From: Erwinia aphidicola
GTDB lineage: Bacteria; Pseudomonadota; Gammaproteobacteria; Enterobacterales; Enterobacteriaceae
Reading direction: 5' to 3'
NCBI RefSeq assembly: GCF_014773485.1
Contig: NZ_JACXBP010000002.1
Span: forward strand, 372,001 to 436,000
Length of the DNA: 64,000 nt
Part shown: one piece after another, positions 19,172 to 31,910 of the stretch
How positions within the stretch are numbered: the stretch's first letter is position 1
Layout of the letters: each line of letters starts with the position of its first letter
The notes under the pieces: model-generated
Databases searched by the model: none
Told to the model about the DNA's origin: nothing
What the model saw: only the letters and a program-made list of their open reading frames with translations
Made by a program: the position numbers and the translations under genes

Positions 19172-19750
19172 ATGCCAGACGCATCGCCAACATCACGTTT
19201 ATCGTCGTGGCTTCATCAAATCTGGCATTTGCCGGACCAGATAAGCTGGATGAACCCGCTGCCAGCGCCTCATCGCCGCGGCATTATTGCCGCCGCGCTG
19301 GTTGTCCTGCTGGCCTTCCTGTGGCCGTCAACCCCGCAACAGCGTGCGGTGCAGCCGGTCACGCCCATGCAGAGCGGCGACGCCGGCACTGAAGTGCCGT
19401 TACAGGCGGAAATCACCGATAGCCCTCCGCCAGCAACAACACCCACTGCGCCGCCCGCGCAAACCAGCACCGCCCAGTCGGACAGCCAGGGCGAGTGGCA
19501 TGAATACCTGATTGCCTCCGGCCAGACGCTGGCGCAGCTGTTCCGTGACAATAATCTGCCGGTCAATGATGTGTTTGCGATGGCGCGGGTTGAGGGCAAC
19601 GATAAACCGCTCAGCACGTTACATGCCGGGCAGACGGTGAAGATTCGTCAGGATGCGCAGGGAGTGGTGACAGGGTTGACGCTGGACAGCGGCAACGGGG
19701 AAATACTGTTTACCCGCCAGCCCGATGGAACATTCTTAAAAGCGCAATAG
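19172..19750 (+). CDS. ytfB: YtfB, OapA/LysM-like cell-division-associated membrane protein
   Basis: Inner-membrane protein of 192 residues from the ATG at 19172, which has AGGAGGAAG ahead of it and aligns with the E. coli start. Order: short cytoplasmic N-terminus with MNPLPAPHRRGI, one transmembrane helix (roughly 37-54), a Pro/Ala/Gln-rich periplasmic linker, and a C-terminal OapA domain (LIASGQTLAQLFRDNNLPVNDVF; TLHAGQTVKIRQ), LysM-like and glycan-binding in E. coli YtfB, where it localises to the septum. A longer start at 19055 (AGAGG 6 nt upstream) would add 39 arginine-rich residues and cannot be excluded. Confidence 0.9.
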   Translation: MPDASPTSRLSSWLHQIWHLPDQISWMNPLPAPHRRGIIAAALVVLLAFLWPSTPQQRAVQPVTPMQSGDAGTEVPLQAEITDSPPPATTPTAPPAQTSTAQSDSQGEWHEYLIASGQTLAQLFRDNNLPVNDVFAMARVEGNDKPLSTLHAGQTVKIRQDAQGVVTGLTLDSGNGEILFTRQPDGTFLKAQ

Positions 19751-19753
19751 AAA

Positions 19754-19778
19754 CAAAAACGCCGCCCCAGGGGGCGGC
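19754..19778 (-). terminator. Terminator of the rpsF-rplI operon
   Basis: Stem GCCGCCCC (19761-19768), two-base loop, GGGGCGGC (19771-19778). On the minus strand it is followed by a T-rich GTTTTTGTTT tract, so it ends the ribosomal operon; it may also slow convergent ytfB transcription. Confidence 0.9.
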
Positions 19779-19804
19779 GCTTTGAACAACGCTAACGTCA
19801 GCGA

Positions 19805-20278
<474 letters not shown>

Positions 20279-20296
20279 TTAATAGACGGCGGCCGA

Positions 20297-20846
<550 letters not shown>

Positions 20847-20852
20847 GGACAA

Positions 20853-21260
<408 letters not shown>

Positions 21261-21443
21261 TTACGGATTATTCAGCCTCCTGTCAGGGTCAGCCGCGGCC
21301 CATGGAAGCAAGGAACGTTATAAGCCGTGACCAGAGTAAACTCCGGGTCACAACCTGAGAATGCGGCTGAAAAATTGACGCGTAATCATACTGGCGAGGA
21401 GGGATAAACACAAGGTAAATATTGGCGCGGGTACGTTGATTTC

Positions 21444-21474
21444 GGGCGGACCGAAAAAGAGGGTCCGCCCCTAC
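21444..21474 (-). repeat. REP-like hairpin with GTAG head
   Basis: Minus strand: GTAG, GGGCGGACC, nine-base loop, GGTCCGCCC. Nearly identical to 17196-17226. It ends 3 bases before the yjfP stop codon position, in the space between yjfP and rpsF. Confidence 0.8.
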
Positions 21475-21477
21475 GGC

Positions 21478-22227
21478 TTATAAATGATGCTGAAAAAAGG
21501 CGGTAAAGGCGGTCAGCGCCGGCGGGGTGATGCGGTGGCCCACGCCGGACTCGGTAAGATACGTCAGGTTGCCGTCCTGCCCGCTGTCACGCAGGGCTTT
21601 TTCCAGCCGCGCACTTTCTGCGGCGGGCACTACCTCATCGGCTTCCCCGTGCCACAGCAGCAGCGGGCGATTGGCCAGCTTTTCCAGCTGGTGGCCGACA
21701 TCATACTGCGCCAGCGGTGCCAGCCGCTCGGCCAGCTGTTTTTTCTCCTCCTGCGTGCGCGCCACTCGCGGCGGAAACAGCGTCCGGGCCAGCTGGCTGA
21801 AATAGCCGGAGCCCATCATGCTCGCCGCCGCGCGCAGCTGCGGATAGCGCGCCATCGCCCCCAGCGCCGTCATGCCGCCCATGGATGCCCCGGCCACCGC
21901 CAGCCGCTCAGCGTCCACCAGCTGGCGCGCGCGCAGCGCCTGTTCGATTGCGGGCAGCTCGTCAATATTGCTACGCAGGATCTCCCAGAAACGCGTCAGG
22001 CGCAGTTCGCTGTCGCCGCTGTAGCGCGCACCGTGCAGGTCAGCGTCCGGCAGCACCGCACGAAACCCGGCCTGAGCCAGCGCGACGGCGAAATAGGCGT
22101 AAACCTCCTTTGACGAGGTGAAGCCGTGATAGAAAATCACGCTGGGCAGTGGCGCATCGCGCTGGCCGGCAGGGAAGGCATGCAGGCACTCAATCCCGGA
22201 GAAACTTTCACTCTTCAGCTCGATCAT
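21478..22227 (-). CDS. yjfP: YjfP family esterase (alpha/beta hydrolase)
   Basis: Serine esterase of 249 residues in the alpha/beta-hydrolase fold, cytoplasmic (no signal peptide). The nucleophile elbow GASMGG is visible around residues 113-118, the oxyanion segment is FYHGFTSS, an acidic catalytic residue is likely in LWHGEADEVVP, and the histidine in GVGHRITP completes the triad. E. coli YjfP hydrolyses short acyl esters including acetylated sugars. The ATG at 22227 directly follows a GTG; both share the AGGAAAG ribosome binding site. Confidence 0.94.
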   Translation of the reverse strand: MIELKSESFSGIECLHAFPAGQRDAPLPSVIFYHGFTSSKEVYAYFAVALAQAGFRAVLPDADLHGARYSGDSELRLTRFWEILRSNIDELPAIEQALRARQLVDAERLAVAGASMGGMTALGAMARYPQLRAAASMMGSGYFSQLARTLFPPRVARTQEEKKQLAERLAPLAQYDVGHQLEKLANRPLLLWHGEADEVVPAAESARLEKALRDSGQDGNLTYLTESGVGHRITPPALTAFTAFFQHHL

Positions 22228-22301
22228 CACCTTTCCTCATAAACTTTATCCGCGCCATGCCGTTAATCCGTGTAACACCCTAACCTAATTAAGGCACAAT
22301 A

Positions 22302-24236
22302 ATGAAGCGTCTCTCTCTCAAGACATGGAGTCTGGGCGTCAAACTTTCGGTACTGACCTCGCTTGGCGTGGCGGTCCTGTTCCTCATGTTAACCCTGGCG
22401 CTCAGCCACAGCGCCGCGAAGCAGGTTCATACGCTGACCCTGAGCGATATGGAAAACCAGGTTAACGGCATCGGCGATATGGCGGGCATGTTCAACACCA
22501 CGCTGGCTGAAGAGGTAAGTAATTACACCGGGCTGTTCCAGAGCTTCCTGCCAAAGCGTTTTACGCTGGATGAATCCCAGCAGATTGTCGTCGGGGGGCA
22601 ACCCACGCCAACGCTGCGCGCCGGGCTGCGCACCCTCAACCTCGACCAGGTGCTGGTGGATGACTTCCAGGATCGCACCGGGGCGATTGCCACTATCTTT
22701 GCCCTGACCCACGCTAACGAGTTTATGCGCGTTTCAACCTCGCTGCGCAAAGAGAACGGCGATCGGGCGATCGGCACCCTGCTTGACCACAACAGCCCCG
22801 CCTGGCAGCCGGTGCAGAAGGGCGAGATCTTCCGTGGCGTGGCCCTGCTGTTTGGCAAGCGCTATATCACACAGTATCAGCCGGTGCGCGATGAGGCGGG
22901 CCGGGTGATTGCCATTCTGTTCGTCGGGGTGGATATCAGCAAGCAGTACGCGGCCATCCGCCAGAAAGTGCTGGCGAAACATCTCGGCGACAGCGGCTCG
23001 TTCTTCGTGCTGAACCGCGCGGCAGGGAAACAGTACGGCCAGTATCTTTTCCACCCGACGCTGGAAGGGAAGCGGCCAACGCTGCCGCAGGAGACCCAGC
23101 AGCAGCTGCTTAACCAGCCTCAAGGCACGCTTGAAACCCTGGATGAACACGGCGAGCCGCAGATCCTCGCCTGGCAGTATCTGCCGGAGTGGAACTGGGT
23201 GGTGGTGGCGCAGGTCAATAAAGCCAGCCTGCTGGCCCCGGTTCAGCAGACGCGCAATCTGTTCCTGCTGATCGGCAGCGCGATGGTCCTGGTATTCGCC
23301 GTGACGTTTGTCTGGGTAACACGCCGCTGGCTGAGCCAGCCGCTGCAGCAGGTGATCGCCCTGGCACGCCAGTATGCCGCCGGCGATCTGCGCTCGACGC
23401 TGAACACTCGGCGCCAGGATGAAGTGGGCCAGCTGATCGTGGCGATTAACGGTATCGGCGAGGGACTGGAGCGGGTGGTGGCGCAGGTGCGCCATGCGGC
23501 CGATGAGATCGCCAACGGCACCGAGGCGATTGTCGCCAGCAGCGGCAATATCAGCGAGCAGATCACGCGCCAGGCCAGCAGCGTCGAAGAGACCTCGGCC
23601 AGCATGGAACAGCTCGGCGCCACCGTGGCGCAAAACGCCGGTAACGTTACTCAGGCGCTGCAGCTGGTGGGTGAGGCGGCCAGTGCCGTCAGCCTCGGCG
23701 ATAATACCGTTAGCCGCTCCGTCGCCACCATGTCGGATATCAAAACCGCCTCGCAGAGCATTGCCGATATTACCCAGGTGATTGAATCGATCGCCTTCCA
23801 GACCAATATTCTGGCGCTGAATGCGGCGGTTGAAGCGGCGCGCGCCGGGGAAAACGGCAAAGGCTTCGCGGTGGTGGCGGCCGAAGTTCGCTCGCTGGCA
23901 CAGCGCAGCGCGCAGGCGGCAAAAGAGATCGAGGGGCTGATTGCCAACTCGCTGAGCAAAGTGGTGCAGGGGCATGAACTGTCCGAACAGACGCGCAGGG
24001 CGATGGATAACATCACTGCCAGCATCGGCCAGGTGAAGACGCTGATGAGCGAAATCAATATCGCATCGCAGGAGCAGACGACCGGGATCGGCCACGTCAA
24101 TCTGGCGATGGCGCAGATCGGCCAGGCTACCCACCAGAACAGCGAGCTGGTGACACACTCCGAGCTGACCGCGCAGGAGCTGAGCCGCAAGGGGCACCAT
24201 CTGAGCGAGCTGGTGAAGGTGTTTAGCGTGAAGTGA
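22302..24236 (+). CDS. Methyl-accepting chemotaxis protein with periplasmic Cache domain
   Basis: Chemoreceptor of 644 residues. Transmembrane helix 1 lies at about 13-32, then a large periplasmic sensor (about 35-315) of the Cache 3/Cache 2 type ([50 protein letters not shown]). Helix 2 is at about 323-344, followed by HAMP and a long signalling coiled coil whose hairpin tip ([20 protein letters not shown], then [17 protein letters not shown]) binds CheA/CheW. The C-terminus lacks the NWETF-type CheR/CheB tether, so adaptation would depend on other receptors. The ligand is unknown. In E. coli no receptor lies between yjfP and bsmA, so this is an accessory insertion. Confidence 0.93.
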   Translation: MKRLSLKTWSLGVKLSVLTSLGVAVLFLMLTLALSHSAAKQVHTLTLSDMENQVNGIGDMAGMFNTTLAEEVSNYTGLFQSFLPKRFTLDESQQIVVGGQPTPTLRAGLRTLNLDQVLVDDFQDRTGAIATIFALTHANEFMRVSTSLRKENGDRAIGTLLDHNSPAWQPVQKGEIFRGVALLFGKRYITQYQPVRDEAGRVIAILFVGVDISKQYAAIRQKVLAKHLGDSGSFFVLNRAAGKQYGQYLFHPTLEGKRPTLPQETQQQLLNQPQGTLETLDEHGEPQILAWQYLPEWNWVVVAQVNKASLLAPVQQTRNLFLLIGSAMVLVFAVTFVWVTRRWLSQPLQQVIALARQYAAGDLRSTLNTRRQDEVGQLIVAINGIGEGLERVVAQVRHAADEIANGTEAIVASSGNISEQITRQASSVEETSASMEQLGATVAQNAGNVTQALQLVGEAASAVSLGDNTVSRSVATMSDIKTASQSIADITQVIESIAFQTNILALNAAVEAARAGENGKGFAVVAAEVRSLAQRSAQAAKEIEGLIANSLSKVVQGHELSEQTRRAMDNITASIGQVKTLMSEINIASQEQTTGIGHVNLAMAQIGQATHQNSELVTHSELTAQELSRKGHHLSELVKVFSVK

Positions 24237-24273
24237 TGATTGTGGCGTACACTGATATTCAGACTGTTATGAG

Positions 24274-24609
24274 ATGAATATCATGCGCCAGATACCTGCT
24301 CTGCTGGTCGCGCTGCTGCTGACGGGCTGCAGCGCGCTGAACACCACGCCACAACCGCCGCCTGCGGCAACGTCGCAGGCCCAGGAGATCACCCGTGCGC
24401 AGAGCGGCACCCTGCCGCGCCTGGGCACCATCAGCGCGACGGTGCGCGGCTCCCCGGACGATGCCGAGCGTGAGCTGGCCGCGAAAGCCAACGCCGCAGG
24501 TGCCACTTACTATCTGATCCAGATGGTCAGTGAGACCGTGGCGCCGGGCATGTGGTACGGCTCAGCCATTCTTTACGGCCCGTCAGCTGCCGCCGCTGGC
24601 ACGCAGTAG
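24274..24609 (+). CDS. bsmA: BsmA (YjfO) family biofilm/stress lipoprotein
   Basis: Small lipoprotein of 111 residues with lipobox LTGC (Cys20) and a C-terminal DUF1471 (YhcN/BhsA-type) domain: GTISATVRGSPDDAERELAAKA, then AGATYYLIQMVSE. E. coli BsmA is involved in biofilm stress and peroxide/acid responses. A second in-frame ATG at 24283 could be the real start. The last 27 bases overlap the end of aidB on the opposite strand. Confidence 0.9.
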   Translation: MNIMRQIPALLVALLLTGCSALNTTPQPPPAATSQAQEITRAQSGTLPRLGTISATVRGSPDDAERELAAKANAAGATYYLIQMVSETVAPGMWYGSAILYGPSAAAAGTQ

Positions 24610-26214
24610 CAGGCGCTGACAGACCTTTTCCGTCAGCAGATAACCTGACTGCGGATCTAACTGCTGGCGGCACCACGCATCCGCCAGCGGTGGGTCGAGA
24701 TGGCGCAGCACCTGCTCCGCCGTTGCCAGTGTGAATAAACGCTCGACCAGCTGCCGCGCCTGCGCTTCCTGCGGGCGTTTCAGTGCCTGCCGCAGCTGGC
24801 GCCAGCGCTGGTCAAAGTAGCGGCTCTGCCCTTTCACACCGTCAAAACCGGCCTCAAGCTGCTCCAGCACCGCAGGCTGCTTCGCCAGCACGCGCAGCAC
24901 GTCGAGGCACATCACATTGCCCGAGCCCTCCCAGATGCTGTTGACCGGCATTTCACGGTACAGCCGTGGTAGCTCACTCTCCTCGCAGTAGCCAATCCCG
25001 CCGAGGATCTCCATCGCCTGCGCGACAAATCCCGGCCCGCGCTGGCAGACGGCAAACTTGGCGGCGGGCGTCAGCAGGCGGCAATAGCTGCGCTCGCCGG
25101 CCGTGGCGGGCTGGGACCAGGCGCGCGCCAGCCGCATCAGCACGGCAGTTTGCCCTTCCAGCAGCAGCGCCTGCGCGCACAGCTGCTGGCGCATCAGCGG
25201 CTGTTCGATCAGGGTTTTGCCCTGCACCTGGCGCTGGTGTGCATGATAGAGCGCCACGGAAAAGGCGCGGCGCATCAGGGCGTGGCTGCCGAGCGCGCAG
25301 TCAAAGCGGGTGTAGCCGCCCATTTTGAGGATCTGCCGCACGCCCTCACCCTCTTCGCCTATCAGCCAGCCGCTGGCGTGGCGGAACTCCACTTCACCGC
25401 TGGCGTTGGAGCAGTTACCCAGTTTGTCCTTCAGGCGCTCGATCTGCACCGCGTTACGCGTGTTATCCGGCAGCAGGCGCGGCAGAAAGAAGCAGGAGAG
25501 CCCGCCCGCCGTCTGCGCCAGCACCAGATGCGCATCGCTCTGCGGCACCGAGAAGAACCATTTGTGCCCCACCAGCCGGTAGGCTTCGCCCGGCCCGCGC
25601 TGCGCCAGCGGTTCTGCCCGCGTGGTGTTGCTCAGCACGTCGGTACCCCCCTGCTTTTCCGTCATCCCCATGCCGATCAGCAGCCCGCGTTTTTGTTCGC
25701 CGCCGTGCAGATGGGGATCGTAGCGGTCGGAAAGCAGCCCGGGCAGCCAGTGCTGATAAGGTGGCGGCAGAGATTTTTGCAGCAGCGGAATGGCGCCGAA
25801 GGTCATGGTTACCGGGCACAGCGTGCCGGCTTCCACCTGCGCATGCAGCAGAAAACGCGCGGCGCGCGCGACGAACGCGCCCGCTGGCGCATCCGGCTGC
25901 CACGCGAGGTTGTGTACGCGGTTGGCGCACAGCCCCTGCATCAGCAGGTGCCATGCCGGGTGAAAACGCAGTTCGTCAAGCCGCTCGCCGCGGGCATCAT
26001 AGCGCAGCAGTTCAGGAGGATGACGGTTCGCCAGCCGCCCCAGTTCGAGCGATTCGGCGCTACCCAACTGCTGACCGACGGACGCCAGGCGCTCGCTGTC
26101 CCAGCCAGCGCCTTCACGCTGCACGGCCTCAAGCAGGGCAGTATCAGAGAGAAACAGATTGCTGTTGCTGAGCGGTCGGGGCTGATTAAAAACGCGATGA
26201 GTTTTCCAGTCCAT
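24583..26214 (-). CDS. aidB: AidB, acyl-CoA dehydrogenase-like alkylation-response protein
   Basis: Flavoprotein of 543 residues related to isovaleryl-CoA dehydrogenase, part of the Ada adaptive response to DNA alkylation; AidB binds DNA and has little dehydrogenase activity. The start is the ATG at 26214 (MDWKTHRVFNQP) after AAGGAT, matching E. coli AidB; a frame to 26286 is rejected. Conserved segments: MGMTEKQGGTDVLSNTTRA (flavin region), HKWFFSVPQSDAHLVLA, and EILGGIGYCEESELPRLYRE with NSIWEGSGNVMCLD. The C-terminus is DNA-binding in E. coli. No Ada box was recognised upstream. Confidence 0.95.
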   Translation of the reverse strand: MDWKTHRVFNQPRPLSNSNLFLSDTALLEAVQREGAGWDSERLASVGQQLGSAESLELGRLANRHPPELLRYDARGERLDELRFHPAWHLLMQGLCANRVHNLAWQPDAPAGAFVARAARFLLHAQVEAGTLCPVTMTFGAIPLLQKSLPPPYQHWLPGLLSDRYDPHLHGGEQKRGLLIGMGMTEKQGGTDVLSNTTRAEPLAQRGPGEAYRLVGHKWFFSVPQSDAHLVLAQTAGGLSCFFLPRLLPDNTRNAVQIERLKDKLGNCSNASGEVEFRHASGWLIGEEGEGVRQILKMGGYTRFDCALGSHALMRRAFSVALYHAHQRQVQGKTLIEQPLMRQQLCAQALLLEGQTAVLMRLARAWSQPATAGERSYCRLLTPAAKFAVCQRGPGFVAQAMEILGGIGYCEESELPRLYREMPVNSIWEGSGNVMCLDVLRVLAKQPAVLEQLEAGFDGVKGQSRYFDQRWRQLRQALKRPQEAQARQLVERLFTLATAEQVLRHLDPPLADAWCRQQLDPQSGYLLTEKVCQRLLLRASGGS

Positions 26215-26298
26215 TGCGGCATCCTTTTCTGACAAGCCAGAGGAAAGGATAGGACGGACAGAGGAGAATGCTGGGGCGCAGGTCACGCCCCGGACAAT

Positions 26299-27036
26299 TT
26301 ACTTCACGCTGCGCTGACGCACCGCTTCAAACAGGCAAACACCGGTGGCGACGGAGACGTTCAGCGATGAAACGCTACCCGCCATTGGGATACCGATCAG
26401 TTCGTCGCAGTGCTCACGCGTCAGGCGGCGCATGCCTTCGCCTTCCGCGCCCATCACCAGCGCCATCGGGCCGGTCATTTTGCTCTGGTACAGAGTATGG
26501 TCAGCTTCGCCCGCCGTTCCGACGATCCACACGTTGGCCTCCTGCAGCACGCGCATCGTGCGCGCCAGGTTGGTTACGCGGATCAGTGGCACGTGCTCTG
26601 CTGCGCCGCTGGCGACTTTTTTCGCCGTAGCGTTAAGCGCCGCGGAGCGATCTTTGGGCACGATGATGGCGTGAACGCCAGCAGCATCAGCGCTGCGCAT
26701 GCAGGCCCCGAGGTTATGCGGGTCGGTGACGCCATCAAGGATCAGCAGGAACGGGTTATCCAGGCTGGCCAGCAGGTCCGGCAGATCGCCTTCCTGATAC
26801 TGACGGCCCGGCTTGACGCGCGCGATGATGCCCTGATGCACGGCACCTTCAGATTTGGCGTCCAGCATCTGCTTGTTGGCAACCTGGATAACGATGCCCT
26901 GTGCTTCCAGCGCTTTTACCAGCGTCTGCAAGCGGCGGTCTTCACGCCCTTTCAGGATAAATACTTCCTGGAAACGCTGCGGATCGCTGTCGAGCAGCGC
27001 CTGCACGGCGTGGATACCAAAAACAATTTCACTCAT
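26299..27036 (-). CDS. rlmB: 23S rRNA (guanosine-2'-O-)-methyltransferase RlmB
   Basis: SpoU/TrmH-family methyltransferase of 245 residues that modifies G2251 in the 23S rRNA P loop. The N-terminal L30-like substrate domain ([16 protein letters not shown]) is followed by the knotted SPOUT domain with motif 1 [19 protein letters not shown], motif 2 [10 protein letters not shown] and motif 3 [22 protein letters not shown]. Third gene of the nsrR-rnr-rlmB operon; a REP-like inverted pair separates it from rnr. Confidence 0.97.
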   Translation of the reverse strand: MSEIVFGIHAVQALLDSDPQRFQEVFILKGREDRRLQTLVKALEAQGIVIQVANKQMLDAKSEGAVHQGIIARVKPGRQYQEGDLPDLLASLDNPFLLILDGVTDPHNLGACMRSADAAGVHAIIVPKDRSAALNATAKKVASGAAEHVPLIRVTNLARTMRVLQEANVWIVGTAGEADHTLYQSKMTGPMALVMGAEGEGMRRLTREHCDELIGIPMAGSVSSLNVSVATGVCLFEAVRQRSVK

Positions 27037-27072
27037 TTCATTAACTCAGTAGTTCGTGATTTATGCGGGTGC

Positions 27073-27096
27073 GGTTCAGGCATGCCTGACCACTAC
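27073..27096 (-). repeat. REP-like hairpin, left half of an inverted pair
   Basis: Minus strand GTAG followed by the near-palindrome TGGTCAGGCATGCCTGAACC. Its GTAG end faces that of the next element, three bases away. Confidence 0.7.
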
Positions 27097-27099
27097 GCC

Positions 27100-27123
27100 G
27101 TAGGGGCGACGCATGCGTCGCCC
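27100..27123 (+). repeat. REP-like hairpin, right half of an inverted pair
   Basis: Plus strand GTAG followed by the perfect palindrome GGGCGACGCATGCGTCGCCC. With 27073-27096 it forms a head-to-head unit (CTAC-GCC-GTAG) within the rnr-rlmB operon, 8 bases after the rnr stop. Confidence 0.8.
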
Positions 27124-27131
27124 GGATGCGA

Positions 27132-29570
27132 TTAGGCGTCGTCGGTCTTCTTCGCGCGCTTAGCGCGCGTGGCGCCAGGTTTACGGGTTTTATCCGACGG
27201 CTTACGCGGTTTCTTCTCTTTGTTTGCCGCAGGGGTATTTTCTGCCCCTTTGGCCGGGCGGAAGGCGCTGTCCGGCTCGAAGTTGGCACCCTTGCGCGGT
27301 GCGCGACGACGGCTGCCGCTGTTTTTCGCCGCACCGCGTTTTTCACGCTCGCGCTCGGTTTTGCCTTCGCCACGCGGCTTACGGCTGCTTGAGATCAGCG
27401 CGAAGTCGATCTTACGCTCATCCATATGCACCGCCTCAACGCGGACTTCAACAGTATCGCCCAGGCGATAGGTACGACCGCCGGATTCACCGATCAGGCG
27501 CTGGCCAATGGCGTCAAAGCGGTAGTAATCATTGTCGAGCGTCGAAACGTGTACCAGACCGTCGATAAACAGATCGGTCAGGCGTACGAAGAAGCCGAAG
27601 CCGGTGACGCTGGAGATCACGCCGCTAAAGGTTTCCCCGACCTGATCCTGCATAAAGTCGCACTTCAGCCAGTCGGCAACATCACGCGTGGCTTCATCGG
27701 CGCGGCGTTCGGTCAGCGAACAGTGCTGGCCGAGCTGTAGCATCTGCGGCATTTCGTAATGGTAGCCGCCGGTTGGCGTGGTGTTGCCCTGCAGGGTGCC
27801 CGCCTCTTTCGCCAGCAGATACTTGATGGCGCGGTGCAGCAGCAGGTCCGGGTAGCGGCGGATCGGCGAGGTGAAGTGCGCGTAAGAAGCCAGCGCCAGA
27901 CCGAAGTGGCCACGGTTTTCCGGGTCATATACTGCCTGCTTCATTGAACGCAGCAGCATGGTTTGCAGCATTTCGTGATCCTGACGACCGGCGATCTGGC
28001 TCAGCAGCGCGGAGTAGTCCACCGGCTGCGGTTTGTCGCCGCCCGGCAGCGTCAGGCCCAGCTCATTCAGCACCGAGCGGAAGCTCTTGATGCTCTCATC
28101 ACCTGGACGGTCGTGATCGCGGAACAGCGCCGGTTCGTTATTTTTCTCAACGTAGCGGGCTGAAGCGATGTTGGCGAGGATCATGCACTCTTCGATCAGC
28201 TTGTGCGCATCGTTACGCGACACCTGCTCGACGCGCTCAATGCGGCGGTCGGCGTTGAAGACAAATTTCGCTTCTTCGGTCTCGAAGGAGATACCGCCAC
28301 GCTGCTCGCGCGCTTTTTCCAGCGCCAGATACATGCGGTGCAGCTCTTCCAGATCTTTCACCAGCGGCTGGTACTGCTCGCGCAGTTCCTGATGCCCCTG
28401 CAAAATGTTCCACACCTTGTTATAGGTCAGGCGGGCGAAGGAGTTCATCACCGCTTCGTAGTGTTTGTAGCCGGTCAGCTTGCCGGTGGAGGAGATAGTC
28501 ATCTCACACACCATACACAGACGGTCAACTTCCGGGTTCAGCGAGCAGAGGCCATTTGACAGCACTTCCGGCAGCATCGGCACCACCTGGGAAGGGAAGT
28601 AAACCGAGGTACCGCGATTCACCGCTTCGTCATCCAGCGGGGTACCCGGGCGCACATAGTAGCTGACGTCAGCAATCGCTACCCACAGGCGCCAGCCGCC
28701 GCCGCGCTTACGCTCGCAGAATACCGCATCATCGAAGTCGCGGGCGTCTTCGCCATCAATAGTGACCAGCGGCAGATCGCGCAGGTCAACGCGGCCCTGT
28801 TTCGCCTCTTCCGGCACTTCTTCGCTAAGGTGAGCAATCTGTTTTTCCAGCGCTTCCGGCCATTCGTGTGGAATATCATGGGTGCGTAGCGCCATATCGA
28901 CCGCCATGCTGGTGCCCATGTTATCGCCGAGCACTTCCACCACTTTACCGACGGCTTTACTGCGGCGGGTTGGGCGCTGAGTCAGCTCCACCACCACCAC
29001 AAAGCCCATGCGCGCACCCATCAGCTCTTCAGCCGGGATCAGGATGTCGAAGCTCAGGCGGCTGTCATCCGGGACGACAAAGCCAACGCCGGAGTCGGTG
29101 AAGTAACGGCCAACAATCTGTGCATTACGCGGCTCAACCACGCGCACTACGCGGGCTTCACGGCGGCCTTTACGGTCGGCGCCCATCGCCTGCGCAAGGA
29201 TCATATCCCCGTGCATGCACATTTTCATCTGTTCGGCAGAGAGGTAGAGATCGTCTTTGCTACCTTCAATACGCAGGAAGCCGAAGCCGTCGCGGTGGCC
29301 GATAACCTTGCCTTTCAGCAGATCAAGGCGCTCCGGCAGCGCGTAGCACTGGCGGCGGGTAAAGACCAGCTGGCCATCGCGCTCCATGGCGCGCAGGCGG
29401 CGGCGCAGCGCTTCGATCTGCTCTTCGCCGCTGATATCTAACTCTTGCGCCAGCTCTTCACGGCTGGCCGGCTTTTCGCGTTTGTCCAGATGGGCAAGAA
29501 TGAACTCGCGGCTTGGAATGGGGTTTTCGTACTTTTCAGCTTCTCGTTCCTGAAAGGGATCGTGTGACAT
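27132..29570 (-). CDS. rnr: Ribonuclease R
   Basis: Processive 3'-5' exoribonuclease of 812 residues (RNase II superfamily) that degrades structured RNA, takes part in rRNA quality control and trans-translation, and is induced by cold. Start ATG at 29570 after GGAGGAACC. Order: helix-turn-helix (about 25-85), cold-shock OB domains, RNB catalytic domain with [15 protein letters not shown] carrying the metal-binding aspartates, S1 domain ([21 protein letters not shown]), and a Lys/Arg-rich tail from about residue 720 (ending [11 protein letters not shown]) that aids unwinding. Confidence 0.98.
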   Translation of the reverse strand: MSHDPFQEREAEKYENPIPSREFILAHLDKREKPASREELAQELDISGEEQIEALRRRLRAMERDGQLVFTRRQCYALPERLDLLKGKVIGHRDGFGFLRIEGSKDDLYLSAEQMKMCMHGDMILAQAMGADRKGRREARVVRVVEPRNAQIVGRYFTDSGVGFVVPDDSRLSFDILIPAEELMGARMGFVVVVELTQRPTRRSKAVGKVVEVLGDNMGTSMAVDMALRTHDIPHEWPEALEKQIAHLSEEVPEEAKQGRVDLRDLPLVTIDGEDARDFDDAVFCERKRGGGWRLWVAIADVSYYVRPGTPLDDEAVNRGTSVYFPSQVVPMLPEVLSNGLCSLNPEVDRLCMVCEMTISSTGKLTGYKHYEAVMNSFARLTYNKVWNILQGHQELREQYQPLVKDLEELHRMYLALEKAREQRGGISFETEEAKFVFNADRRIERVEQVSRNDAHKLIEECMILANIASARYVEKNNEPALFRDHDRPGDESIKSFRSVLNELGLTLPGGDKPQPVDYSALLSQIAGRQDHEMLQTMLLRSMKQAVYDPENRGHFGLALASYAHFTSPIRRYPDLLLHRAIKYLLAKEAGTLQGNTTPTGGYHYEMPQMLQLGQHCSLTERRADEATRDVADWLKCDFMQDQVGETFSGVISSVTGFGFFVRLTDLFIDGLVHVSTLDNDYYRFDAIGQRLIGESGGRTYRLGDTVEVRVEAVHMDERKIDFALISSSRKPRGEGKTEREREKRGAAKNSGSRRRAPRKGANFEPDSAFRPAKGAENTPAANKEKKPRKPSDKTRKPGATRAKRAKKTDDA

Positions 29571-29586
29571 CGAGGTTCCTCCGTTG

Positions 29587-30030
29587 TCAGCTGCTGAATG
29601 AAGGTCGTTCATTCAGCAAAATTTTGTAGAGCGGATGGTTGTCTTCAACCAGATCGGCCAGGGTGTATTGGTCCAGTTCACGCAGAAAACTCTGGACGGC
29701 GTCATGCAGCGCTTTTTTCAGGCGGCAGGCAGAGGTGATGTGGCAGAAATCGCTGTGGCAGTTCACCAGCTGTAGCGGTTCCATATCGCGCACCACCTGA
29801 CCTATCACTATTTCTTCAGCAGGCCTACCCAGTCGGATACCGCCATTCTTACCGCGCACGGCAGCAACATAGCCAGCACGACTAAGTTGATTGATAATTT
29901 TGACCATATGATTACGCGACACGCCATAAGTGTCCGTGACTTCGCTGATACTGGTCATCTGGCCTGCCGGAAGCGTGGCGAGATAGATCAGCGCACGTAA
30001 ACCATAATCTGTAAAACTGGTCAGCTGCAA
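29587..30030 (-). CDS. nsrR: NsrR, nitric-oxide-sensing Rrf2 repressor
   Basis: Rrf2-family repressor of 147 residues with an N-terminal winged helix-turn-helix ([20 protein letters not shown]) and cysteines at 91, 96 and 102 that ligate the NO-sensitive iron-sulfur cluster. In E. coli it represses hmp, ytfE, and other NO-defence genes. It heads the nsrR-rnr-rlmB operon, 16 nt before rnr. None of its usual targets is in this window. Confidence 0.97.
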   Translation of the reverse strand: MQLTSFTDYGLRALIYLATLPAGQMTSISEVTDTYGVSRNHMVKIINQLSRAGYVAAVRGKNGGIRLGRPAEEIVIGQVVRDMEPLQLVNCHSDFCHITSACRLKKALHDAVQSFLRELDQYTLADLVEDNHPLYKILLNERPSFSS

Positions 30031-30184
30031 GAAAACCTCAGAGAGTTCACCGCGGTTGTTGCGATCGTCCGCTTAAGAATGGGTGTGATTAGCAATGATA
30101 ATAAACCAGCCTCAGCGATTGGGGCCATTTTATTTATCATGACAGCAGAGGGGAACGGCGGATAACCGGTGCTGGATAAAAGCT

Positions 30185-30203
30185 GGCCGGGCAATGCCCG
30201 GCC
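30185..30203 (-). terminator. Probable purA terminator
   Basis: Inverted repeat GGCCGGGC / AAT / GCCCGGCC just after the purA stop; on the minus strand it is followed by AGCTTTT. A weak U-tract, so efficiency is uncertain. Confidence 0.6.
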
Positions 30204-30207
30204 TGGA

Positions 30208-31560
<1,353 letters not shown>

Positions 31561-31628
31561 TCAGCTGTTTTAGCATACGATTGCGGACTTTTTTGCCAAA
31601 GTGCGCTACATCACCCGCAGCGTTAAGC

Positions 31629-31829
31629 CTATGCCCCGTTCGCGCGGCTGAGCATGTAGTAGATTACTGCGCCTGCCACCACCAGCCCACCGCCAACCCG
31701 GCGCAGCAGTCCATCGGGCATGTTTGCCATTGCCAGAATCATCCGCCGCCACAGCTGCGGATAGAGCACCGGGCCTAACCCCTCGAACACCAGCACCAGC
31801 CCTAACGCCATCCATACAGTTGTATTCAT
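31629..31829 (-). CDS. yjeT: YjeT, DUF2065 small membrane protein
   Basis: Protein of 66 residues with two predicted transmembrane helices (MALGLVLVFEGLGPVLYP; GGGLVVAGAVIYYML). Function is unknown; the family is found next to hflKC in many proteobacteria. Here a terminator lies between hflC and yjeT, so it may depend on read-through or its own promoter. Confidence 0.92.
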   Translation of the reverse strand: MNTTVWMALGLVLVFEGLGPVLYPQLWRRMILAMANMPDGLLRRVGGGLVVAGAVIYYMLSRANGA

Positions 31830-31864
31830 TATTGTTACTCGCCGCTTCGCCTGGAAAATCCCAT

Positions 31865-31890
31865 AAAAAAAGGGCCGGAGAACCGGCCCT
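31865..31890 (-). terminator. Terminator after hflC
   Basis: Stem AGGGCCGG (31871-31878), four-base loop, CCGGCCCT (31883-31890), followed on the minus strand by a run of seven T. A strong intrinsic terminator for the amiB-hflC cluster, lying before yjeT. Confidence 0.92.
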
Positions 31891-31910
31891 TCGCACGTTA
31901 TAGCAGATTA

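Noticed and set aside
22734..24200. 488-residue frame antisense to the chemoreceptor
   Set aside because: Entire overlap with a clear gene, His/Arg/Gln-rich composition typical of antisense frames, no start signal.
25150..26232. 360-residue frame antisense to aidB
   Set aside because: Shadow frame; aidB is supported by family motifs along its full length.
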